Positions 1-11,600 of a DNA stretch of 64,000 bases are shown piece after piece. Source of the stretch: Bugula neritina (Eukaryota; Bryozoa; Gymnolaemata; Cheilostomatida; Bugulidae); NCBI GenBank assembly GCA_964035545.1, contig OZ037768.1, positions 21,587,819 to 21,651,818 on the forward strand, read 5' to 3'. How positions within the stretch are numbered: the stretch's first letter is position 1; every line of letters starts with the position of its first letter. The position numbers were made by a program, and so were the translations under genes. The notes under the pieces are model-generated. The model was not told where the DNA came from and made no database searches. It saw only the letters and a program-made list of their open reading frames with translations.

Positions 1-1778
1 TTTGTAAATTGCACTAAATGATATTAGGACAAAAATATATATCGTCAACTAGACCTTACCTGAATGACTAATCCAACTTTCAGCATTTAGTCCTTTACTA
101 ACTTCTTCTTTTAAGTTTATTATCTCATGAAACTGCAGCATCTTTATTTTACTCTAAAAATACTTTTGAATGATTTTCACAAAATCAAATATCAGAATTA
201 CATCAAAATTATTACTTTGAGTAATACACCTAAAGCTTAAGGTTCAAATTAGTGATTTTAAAAACAATTAAGAGGCTGTTAAATCTATTGAACATAAAGT
301 TCTCAGTTCTATATTTTTAAATTAGTTTTTATAAATACCTAAGTTAAAACTGTAAAATAAAATATATGCAGGCCAGAAAAAGCTTATGGTAGTTACAGTT
401 GCATAAAATATACTCTTTGCTGTATTCATATTGTTTAAAATTAATGTATCAACTTACACACTATTATTCATTATTGATATCTGTCAAATAAAATCAGATT
501 TATGGCAAATAGAAATAACTATTATTAAGAGCAAAATTATCATTATCAGGAAGTGATTTTGTGTATACTAGAAAAAAAAAACAGGAAGTCTAACAGTACT
601 AGTAATACTAAACCTAGTACTGGTAAGTAATTGTAAAGCATTTAGGTCGACAATTAATATTATAAATATATGTTGTATGTACAAGTGTGAGTGCATGGAA
701 GAGTGAGAAGTTAGATTGTAAAATAAGGCATCCGCAGTAGATGCAAGATGTAGCCAAATTTTCTAAACCGAGTTGTCTTAAAGTTAATATACTAATACTT
801 TCATATTCACTTATAGTTTCAGTTGAGTTCGGCTGCCGTTGCTTTTACTACTTGGCACTTGCACAATCACAACGACTATGACTATGAGTGAATGACAAGC
901 CACAATGACAATCACAATGACAATGAGTTTGACAATCACAATGCAATGATAACGCTATAAACATGAAACCAGATTTTAGTTAAAAAAAACAAATTTCATA
1001 TTACCTTACAGTTGCTACAATATAAGACTCTGGTCACAAGAATAACTAGTGTAACTTTTAGCAACTGCAAGTGTAGCCACTGTCAGTGAGTGTGTCAGGG
1101 TAATACTGATAGTGATAGTCTGAATCAAAGTGAAACTGAAAGTGGGCGTGACTCTGCTAAGTCGCATGGCATGCTGATGATCAAGTTCAAATTGTAAACA
1201 AGTCTGATTTAATTTAGCAACACTTGATATTTTTAGCACTTAAAATTGGTATGATTAACAAAAAATTGATATCAATTTGAAATATGAAGCATTGAGTAAT
1301 TCAGAAATTAGTCTGTGATGGTATTTTATTAGCTTTATGAACAAGGTTGTAAACAGGGATCACGAGGAGTGTTAGGTCAAGGTCAGTTTTGTTATGGATT
1401 AAAAAAAGTTATATATAATTTTTTAATCAGCTTATAAACGTAATTGCAATATTATTTTATTTAAATTTAAAAAATGAGCAATGCATTTAAGTGTTTTTAA
1501 ATCATTACTTTTTTTCAGTTTGAAGTACATAAACCGTTTACGGTTTTGTCAGAACGAGGCGTTGTTGACTGGTTGTTGTGGAAATGCGCATGCTTTCCTT
1601 CATTCGTTTCAGGTTCATTAGTTTACTGCTTAAACGTGCTCATGCTGACACATACTCTTAGAGTAAACGTGTGCTGCTTTTAATATGACCTGGTGTGCTA
1701 ATGAGAAAAATAACAGGTAGACTTGTTTAAATTCGTATGTGTTGCATAGCAGAGTCATACGCAAGTTAAGTTGCTAAA
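1..1778. other. Upstream intergenic DNA
   Basis: AT-rich sequence before the first coding exon of the CCDC162-like gene. I see no conserved coding exon. A short degenerate repeat of cacaatgaca-type units lies at about 860-952, and the minus-strand reading frame at 1015-1239 has no recognisable content. The promoter and 5' UTR of the downstream gene must lie here, most likely within 1550-1778, which is slightly more GC-rich, but I could not identify a TATA box or initiator. Confidence 0.6.
860..952. repeat. Degenerate CACAATGACA-type repeat
   Basis: Several imperfect copies of a 10-12 bp unit (cacaatgaca, cacaatgcaa, cacaacgact) are clustered here. It is a simple minisatellite with no coding content. 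Confidence 0.6.
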
Positions 1779-4700
1779 ATGAATTCGCGAATGGACGACA
1801 TTTTAACCCTGATACCCCAAGAGTTTTTGGCAGAATCAGAAGAAGAACTGCAAAAACTACTAAATGAAGTAAGAAATGAAATTGAAGAAAATGAAATGGT
1901 TCATGGTCTTCCTCTAAAAGTACCTAGGTAAGATTTTTGTTAGGTCATCTTAGCTTTCCTTAAGCATCAGGTTAATTGAGTTTTCAAATTCGGTTTGATA
2001 ACACTAATAATTGTTTATTTCAATTGCGTTTACTTATATTTTTATCAGCTTATGGATATCAACCAAACTTTTAATGCAACTAATAACTCAATAAGTGCTA
2101 AGAACTGATAATTCATTTATTGAATCAGTAAAGTTTTTATCATTATGTATTGATTTATTTGATTATCATTATGATAAAAGCGAAACAACAATTTTAGATG
2201 GCTGAACTTCCCAAAAAAAAAAAATCACTTTTTAGTAATAAATTTGGGTTTTAAAATTAATTGAATTTACTGCTGACTGTTTTAAGTTGTGTTTTTTGTG
2301 CAATTGGGACAAAAAGTGGCTTTTTTCTGATTGCAAGTAGGAAGTTATTTAGACACAAATTTCTGAAACAAAAAAGTTTCTGTTTATTTCTTACTTTAGC
2401 TTAGAATTTTTTATTTTGCTTGCATTTTTAGCACTGTCCCATTGCCAAAAGATGCCTCTTATTTTAAGAAAGAACGGAGCAGGGTAGTTGACAGAATGAT
2501 CACAGTATGTATGCAACCATTGCTATTCTTCTTTGTTCATTTTAACTAATGGCATTGTTAATTTGAAGTTTTATGATAAATTATAAAGATAATGAATATA
2601 AATAAAATAAACATAAATTTAAAAATGTATAAACTAAAGCGTTTTAAGGCTCCATAAAATATTTTATGATAGTTGAATAGAATTTAAATCACATTTTTTT
2701 TAAAAATTGATGTAAATTTAGGTAATAAACTATTTTTTGAATTGTATGCTGAAAATTAGATTCCAGAATGTACGATGAAAGTTATACAGGTTGAAAGAAG
2801 CATGTTGTAAAGTTGATATGGTGTTGTAGGTGTTGGCATGGAGTTTGGTTTTATTCAAATGATTCACATACTTCAACTGATTTAAACAAAAGTTTATATG
2901 GAGGCAATTTTCATGCCTTCTAGATTCTTCTAAGGCTTTTAAAATTTACATTGTTGTTTTGAGCTACAGTCAATGAGTAGGTTTATCTTCTTCTAAGTTG
3001 GCAACTGGCATTGCTAGATTTTCATGACTGGGACAGACCTATGTATATTAACTCAGTAGAATATAGTAAGAGCTTTAATACTGTCCATTTCTATTTATTT
3101 TCTTCCTCAAAAACGTTAGTTTGGAAGCCCTTGCACGACTGATAAAAGTTAGCTACAATGCTTTTTTTATTTTAGTGTATGCACTGTTGTGTTTAGTGCT
3201 AGTGCTTTAGAGTGTTTCTAAGTCAACTGCTATGTTAAAGTCTATTTTGCTGACAGGTGGGCCAGGCTAGACCAATCACAGTACAGGCTGACGTTCTCAA
3301 GGAGGAAATGTTGAACTGCCTGAAACCCGAATATTCAACACTCAGCCTGCCACTTCTACTACATGATGTTAGTTGTGGCCACTTCCTATTTGTTTATTAT
3401 GTAATAGCAAGTGATAAAGCGGTTAATAATATAATTACTAATTTGTTGATATTTCAAATGAAATTAGCTTATTAGAATTTCTATAGCAACTAACATTGAT
3501 ACATTTTTGACTTATTTGCCTAAATTACTTTCTAAAATGAGGGGTGAGTGTTTAGCAAACATTTTGTTAGGCTTCTTGAATGTTTTCTTGCAGTTAGCTT
3601 TTTAATTATAACGACAAAATTATATTTAACTATTCAATGTTGGCAATGTACATAATAAATAGTAGAAGGCTTTACTAAATTTGAATGGAAAATATATTTA
3701 CATGTAATAAATTTATGTGAAACACTATTAATGGCTTCTAAAAATATATTCTGTGTCAATATATTTTTTGCTGACATGTAAATGGTATTGTTATTGCTTT
3801 TATTTTCCCTTATCTAGTGGCAATGTAGTGGTGGATCTATTGTAGTACTTTGTGAAGCGTATGGGTGAACTGGTACAAGCTAAGTACCTTCACATGTTAC
3901 GATGGAGGAGGTTTTGTGAGCACACTAATGTGATAGAGTCACTCTACCCCTACTACCAGCGCAGGATACAGTTAGTCTTATTATTTCCTTTTTGTGCTGC
4001 TTGATTTTCAATTAAAAACAAGTTTTAGACGTGTAACTTTTCAATATAACATCACTTTCAACTTCAAGTAAAGTAACTCATAAATGTCTCTAATATTTTT
4101 CCATTATGTTTTGTTCAAATAAACCAAATCAAGTAACATGGTAAATATTTCTATTTCTATCATTATCTTAATTATATGATATTTTAAGTTAGAGATTTTC
4201 TATAATTCTGTATTTTAACAGTGAATGTAACTCTATTGGTAGCATTTTTGAAATTTAGAATGAGAAATTTTGTGTAAAGCAAAGAATCTTTAGATTTCAA
4301 ACTTATTTAAATCTAATATATTGAAAAATCTTTTTCAGTCAAATCAACGCAGAGTATACGGACTGCATGGAAAGAGCCCAAAGATTGTCTGTAGCCAAAG
4401 AGGCTTTATCACAGAACTCAAACTTTGCAGCTCAGTCCGTGAAAAGAGATGACCTCATCATATATCTGAAATGGCTGATTTGTCATCACCACAGCGTGAA
4501 AAGAGTCAACCAGTATCTCACAGTGTGTATCAACTTACTTCTTATATAATTAGAGTCAATTTGTATTTTTATAATTGATTTTAGGAAAAAATCCTACAAT
4601 TTATAGCATTTCAATGCACTGCTGCTCTGTAAATATTATATTCAGTTTCAAGAGTTAATAAACACATTTATTCTACTAAATAGTTAACCACTAATTTTTT

Positions 4701-5602
4701 CTCTGTGCAGCTCTTTATATTCCTTGGCTCAAAGTTTGTGTTGCAGTGGTTTGTAATGTGAATGGCAAGAGCAGTTAAACAGGATGCAGTTTTGTAAGAA
4801 TAAAGTTAAATCAAGTTTTAATCATTTTAACAAAATCAACAGCAGGAAGTCTCATCAGTAGCCTGAGAAATATAAAGTATATTGTGTTTATAATAATCAA
4901 TTAGCTTCAATACCATGTGGTTTCATCAAAAATCACTTTCCTGTCTGTCTGTTTGCAGTTTTTTTTTTGTTAGCAACAGACTTTGAAAAGCCGATGTTAA
5001 ATTTTGTACAGTGTGCTGCAATTAGCTCTATCATGAATCAGCTTAGATTCTATATTTCAGAAAAAATACAGTGAAAGAAGGAAGCAAAGGCTTCTCTAGA
5101 ACTTGTTATTTTACTTTCAGGTGTTGCAGTGGTTCCATGTTTCACATAAAAACCAGGTTCTTCCAGAAAGACATACTGAAGAGGTTGGTTGCATTACGTC
5201 CCATAAAATAGATATAATATATTGTAGTCTTGGGCTATATCGTTCAGCTGTTTAGTTACACATCTCTAATATTTATGTAACCAGTACTGCATAGGTTGTG
5301 GTGCTATTTTCACATGAAACCCTAATGATCTTAGTATGTTAATTTATGTTTATATAACTAGGAAACCACTGGACAGCAGGCTATGAATAAGTTCTCTCTG
5401 AGATACGACGATGTGGAGCCCGCTTCTTCTAAAGTCTCTAAACCTTTGGTGACTATAGCTAAGCCTACCAAGTCTTCTGTAATATCATCTGCAGAGAATG
5501 TAGACCCTACAGTACCACCTCCACCGCCATTGGTTAACCCTCAACTCTTCTCAACCAATCCCGTTCCTGCGTCTGCATTCCTCATGGCTGCTGCAGCTGC
5601 AG
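1779..5602 (+). CDS. CCDC162: CCDC162-like gene, exons 1-7 (N-terminal domain)
   Basis: Exons: 1779-1927, 2432-2504, 3257-3367, 3846-3970, 4339-4522, 5121-5183, 5362-5602, about 315 residues. All junctions are GT-AG and the phases agree. The start is the first ATG of the frame; a second ATG lies four codons later (1791) and could be used instead. Exons 1-3 encode the acidic helix-rich start (LIPQEFLAESEEEL, then VPLPKDASYFKKERSRVVDR). Exon 4 gives a basic aromatic helix (HMLRWRRFCEHTNVIESLYP), exon 5 the block DCMERAQRLSVAKEAL, and exon 6 VLQWFHVSHKNQVLP. Exon 7 is a low-complexity linker with five prolines in a row and a terminal alanine run. This region matches the DUF4549-type part of the family. 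Confidence 0.85.
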
Positions 5603-8600
5603 GTAGAATGTGACTCAAATCTAAAGATTTTAATAGAGTTTGTAGTTTAATAGTTGTATAGTTTAACAGTTGTATAGTTTAATAGTTTTATAGTTTAATA
5701 GTTGTATAGTTTAATATTTATATAATTTAATAGTTGTATAGTTTAATGGGTTTCTAAGTTGATTAGTATATAGTTTGTAATGAAGCTGCTAAAATGGAAC
5801 AGAGGAGAAGCAAACTATTTTTTCATATAAATGTAGGAGAAAGCTAGTAAGAGTTATGTGGGTTAGTTTATTATTACTGCAAGACATATGCTGCTGAAAA
5901 ACTCAGCAAATTGCTTTCCGGCTCAACTTAATAATATGTATAGTGTAGACCTGCTGATAGAGGGGACATAACTCTCAACTTACTGAATATTCTCCTAGTA
6001 TACTTGTATTAATAATATATGCTAGTAATTGTAGGTTAATAATGCTAAATCTGTTAGTGCTACCTGCTATTATAGTGCTACTAGCCTGCTAGTAGTGTGT
6101 TAGTAGAGTGCTAGTAGTCTGCTAACAATGCAGCAATGGTTTATTAACAGAATGCTATTAGTTTGCTAACTCAATGCTAACATAGTTGGAGTTGTCGCTA
6201 TTGTAATCATGTTCATTAATGTGATTATCTGGAACAGTTTTCTCGAAGTAAAATGTATATTAACTAAATATCTGTACGGTTTGCAGGTGGAGGATTGCCT
6301 GCAGATGATCCCCAAAGACTTCCACTGCACTGCAATGAGTTCCAATCACTAAAACCTCATATTCTATATTTGGCACATATTTACGATGTTGAGTCAGTGA
6401 GTGTTGATTCTGTTAATTTTCTTTTTTACATAAATTATTTCTTAATTAGTTACCATGAAATTTGAGAGTCCAGCATTTAGTATGTTTATTTGTTTACACT
6501 ATTCTGATGCATCTCGGCTTTTTATTTATAATTTATAGTACGTTAGCGCTTGGGCAAGATTGTTTGAAAAAACAATTTAACATCTCTTGAGAGCTGTTAA
6601 TAATTCAGCTTGCAAAAAGCTAATTTTACCCTCAAAAGCTTTAATTTGTCTTCAATTTTATAAAATGTTAAGATGATGGTTGCTATAGGTTTATTAAGTT
6701 GAGGAGATGTTTGGTTGTAATACCTATACTAAGCTGTTTAGTTCTAAGGCTGACAGCATGCACACATACACATGCTTTTTAAAACAAGTTTTTTACTGCT
6801 ACAAGAGATAAGCAATAGGGAAATTGATTGTAAGTTAACCATTCTGTTTGTATGCGTAACTGCATACATATGATTATATCGAACTGTTGTTTATACTAAA
6901 TTACATAATAAATATTATTTTCACATTTTAGTGTTTTCAAATTTACAATAATATTTATTTATAATTAAAATTATTCGTATAAGTAATTCATTACTCCTGT
7001 AATTCTAGCATTCAGCCAGCTGCACTTTGGTTAGTAGAACATATTCCATATACCTGATACAGGTTCAGCTCCTGAAGTCCTCCATAATATACACTGCCAC
7101 CCTCAGTCATGTACAACCCAAACACACTCATATGTTCCCTGTTACCCCATGTGCTGTTTGTATGGCAAATTCACTTCCATATACCATTATTACTAACTTA
7201 ACAAGGAATACACTACCACCACTATGTACTCCATCACTATATACTACTATCACTATACACTATTGCCACTATGTACTACCAACACTAGTAGTTATTACTT
7301 CTACTACTTCTACTACTACTACTACTGCTACTGCTATTGCTACTGCTACTACTACTGCCACTCCTACTACCACTACCACTACTGTTACTATTAGTATTAC
7401 TACTACTATTACTATAACTATGACTGTTGTTACTATAACTACTGTTACTATGACTACTGTTACTGTTGTTGTGGCTGCCATTTCTACTGTTGGGCAATAG
7501 ATACTATTTGCTCCTCTGCTAATACCACATCTACTTCTGTAGAACGTGGAGAATGTGACAACCACAGCTGATGAGATGGAGATGTATGCAGCTGTACTCA
7601 GAGTATTCAAGAAGGTCTACACCAGACAAGAAACTATGAAGACTTTCAAGATGTATGATTGTTTGGAGGTTAGTGGTGGTGTCTGGGATTTTATTTAGTT
7701 ATTGAAATAAAAAGAATTTGTAAGTTCTATAGTACTTGAATAGTTAACTAATATCCATGCAGTAGTGAAGAAACTGAGATAGCCTAAGTACTTTAATTTT
7801 TTATTAAACTTTGGTTTGGGGCACAGGTTTGAAGTTCTTGTGAGAACATAACTTCTTATGCTAAAGTTCTAATCTAGAACACAGGCTTTTCTCAATTTCT
7901 TCATTACTGCACCTACTTCCTAATATTGGTATTCAAGTGCCGTATAAATTTCTCTTGAAATCATCGAACTAGAGTTTTATTAAATTGAACATATTATTTT
8001 GTTGTGTGCTGTGCCGTATAAATTTCTCTTGAAATCATCGAACTAGAGTTTTATTAAATTGAACATATTATTTTGTTGTGTGCTGTGACCTAGCCACAGT
8101 TCAGAATTTTATTATACGAAAGCAGTTATTCGACACACGTAGTGAGTTTTTTAACGTACCTCTAGTTTAAATTTTGAGTGGACAGCATGAATACTTATGA
8201 ATAATTTCAGATATTTAGTTTTCCTTTTACAAAGTGCTTTGACTTTGCTACTGTTATAATGCTAAAACTTTCATTGGCACTAATTGCAATTGTGATTCAA
8301 TTGTTTTGTGGATAATTTTTCCGTTACTCCAGACTACCATTCATGGCTTGTAACTAAAATGTACTCAAAATTAACTTCTAGTATTGTTTAGAGATTATGA
8401 AGTGACTTTGATTTTGCAGTTTGATTCAAATGTTAGAATCTTTGGACGACTGGTTTGTATTCTTATTTGACATTCTGCTGTGACATAGACATACACTATG
8501 TTTGTTCGAATAGATGCTCTCTCAGGTTACATCGAATTAAAAACTACATTCTTCAATTTGTACAATGTTTGGTCCTCTTAACTTTATATGGGGTTGTCTT

Positions 8601-11600
8601 TATGAAACTTTTGCCCCCATTGGGATTCAAACCCGAGACCTCCGGCTTGCAAGCAAGCATGCTACTATTACACCACCAAATAAACTTAATAGTACTACAG
8701 TCTTTTACTAGAGGAGCAAAATTTAGTACGGATAGACTATCAAGGTGCAGGTTCTTCATTTTATTTAACCTGAATGAGCATTTATTCAAACAATGGAAAG
8801 GCAGTGATATCATAGGATGTATTAGCATATTAATAAGTATTTTTATTCCCCAATAAACAAATTTAATTTTAATAAATATGCAGAGCATATAAGTGTTATG
8901 ATTGGTTTGTGGATGTTGACGAGAGAGAGTGAACTCGCGTTTGCTTCTGATTCCCTGCAAGATGTCTACCATATCAGGATAGCTTCTTTGACCCACTCTA
9001 GTTCAGCATATCTTCTGCATCTTTCTCATGCTGTGTTTGAGCCGGATTTTCTCTGCGAGTTTTGTTCAGCTATAAAGTTGTGCCTCCTCTACTTAGCATT
9101 TATTGACTGATCAACTTGTTTAATTGAATATTGCTAAATTAAATATCAAGAAATTTTTTTCTTGGTAAAATGTTTTGGCAAGTTTATGGTCCATTAAAAA
9201 GCTCTAAATGTACTATTCCTAAATTTTGATATAATACATTCTATTTTGTAAAAAATAGATTTTACAACACTCAAAAAAAAACATGCTTAAAAAATGTAAT
9301 TATACATGCAAATAACACTCGTGCCATCTAATATCAGGAAATTGTTTTCTAATGCGCATGTATCCATATTTGGGTAAGATTAACAATTCTTTAACTTTTA
9401 TTGATACAAAAGTTACTTCTAGGTGACCAAACGAATTCCACAACATGACAATATTATAAACTAAATGTGTGGTGTGTGTATCCTGTGTAGATGGGCTCAC
9501 AGAACTGGGGCGCGGACCACTCCACCCACGCCTTGAAGAAAGACTGTAACTGGACTGACTTCATCAACTTCAAACTGGATGTTGACCCAGTGCAGGAGAA
9601 GGAGATGACGCGTCTGAGGCACCGCAATAATGTTGATGAGTTGCTTAGAACCCAGTCTAGGTTTCTGCAGATTGCAGATTCTGAGGTAATATTTGCTTGT
9701 TAGCCTCAGATCCACAAATTTATTAGTTTTTTTTTTAATATCAAATGAAAAGCTGTTGTAGATATTTTTTCCAGGAGTGACTCATAATTACTTTTTTACA
9801 ATTTTTATGTCAGTAATAATTTCTAGATTGCAAAATATGAAATTGTGATTTGAATATCATATTCACTTGCATTGAGTCATACAGGTAAACATATCGATCA
9901 TTAGTTTACCTTCCCCGTTACATAGAAAGTTCTAGATGTGCTCAGAGTTCACGCTACAACTGTGAAAGCCACTCCAGCTCATCGGGAGATTTCTGTGAGA
10001 AATAATAAGACATCCCACAATCCACTGCAAGTCCTTCAGAAGATTTATGCGAATCCCGACGTCTATGCCAGGTGAGATACAAACATCTCAGTATACATTC
10101 TTGTAAACTACGTTGTTGAGAATCCGGGTGACGCACAAAGTACACTTGAGTGAAGATTTTAATTTTATTTAAATTTGTTTTTATTTATTGTAAGTTTTGG
10201 TTCGAAGGTACAACTGTTTTACTTGGTAAGCAGTTATTTTCATTAGAAGCGTCATAAAACTTTTAAAGTTTCTGGCTACAGACTTTGGGAACTAGAAAGC
10301 AGATTTCCATAAACAAATAACAAACCAAAGAAAATAAGTCTTTAAATTCACGCCTACAATTATAGTTGAACATGAAAATCATTAAAAAAGACATGCTCTT
10401 TATCACTAAGATATTTTCATTGGTGCAACATCAAGTCATTCTTTATTTATTAGACATTAAACTTATATGTAGACCTCAATGAGAGCAGGTAATGGTTCTA
10501 AACTGAAAGCGTTACCCAAATATGTATATTCTGTAACTAAGGCTCTGATGCTGTGCAATGTCAAAGAGCATTATGTATTGCACAGCAAAGAGCATGCGGA
10601 AGATGGCAGACAGGGAAGTTTTGACCCTAGAGATGTGGAGACTGTGAAGTTGGGAACAAATAAGTCGAGAAAGAGGAAGGAAAGTTATGATTACTCTGAC
10701 ACTGTGCAGGTAAAGTACATTCAGTATCTCACACTGTGCAGGTAAAAATATTCAGTATTTCACACTGTGCAGGTATAAAATATACAGTATCTGATACTAT
10801 GCAGGTATAAAGCATACAGTATCTGATACTATGCAGGTATAAAATATACAGTATCTGATACTATGCAGGTATAAAATATACAGCATCTGATACTATGCAG
10901 GTATAAAGCATACAGTATCTGATACTATGCAGCTATAAAATATACAGCATCTGATACTATGCAGGTATAAAATATACAGTATCTGATACTATGCAGGTAT
11001 AAAATATACAGTATCTGATACTATGCAGGTATAAAATATACAGTATCTGATACTATGCAGGTATAAAATATACAGTATCTGATACTATGCAGGTATAAAA
11101 TATAAATATCAACTCAATTTCCTTGTGTGATTGAACTGGCTGAATATAATTGTAACAAGGTGAAGTCGCTTGTTTGAAATGAAGTTTAAACCCCTACAGC
11201 ACCTATGCTCCTAGCAATGTAGCATAAGACCATACCTGCAATAGCCTCAGAGCAACCACTGATGGCTCATCAGGTGGTTGGAGTGAATTGGGTAAGGCTG
11301 TGGGCACATACTACTTTCAAGCTATTAAAAATTCAGGGCTATACAGTTTCAAACACTGGGCTTGATAACTGCAGACGTTCAGAACTGTATTTGAATTGTC
11401 ATAGCAGTTTGGCATTATGTCATTTTGTGTGCTCGAGTAGATGCTAGGACTAGAGGAAGGAGGGAGTAAAGATGAGAACACATCAAGTGTTCAAGGAGGA
11501 TATCTTTCGTTTCTTTACCTCCGGCATCTAAGAATTCGAGATCTTCAACGGACCGTGAGTTTAAAACTGTTTGGGAATTTATTGAGATTGTTGCAATAGG

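Noticed and set aside
7027-7610. Long open frames on both strands over the triplet tract (Thr-rich, Val-rich, Ser-rich)
   Set aside because: They are translations of an imperfect (ACT)n repeat in all frames and have no non-repetitive coding content.
8455-9110. Overlapping open frames within the large intron before exon 10
   Set aside because: They cover a tRNA-like repeat, show no domain or splice context, and the flanking exons join in phase without them.
10694-11104. Regularly spaced repeats resembling a CRISPR array
   Set aside because: The units are contiguous tandem copies with no unique spacers, in an animal intron.
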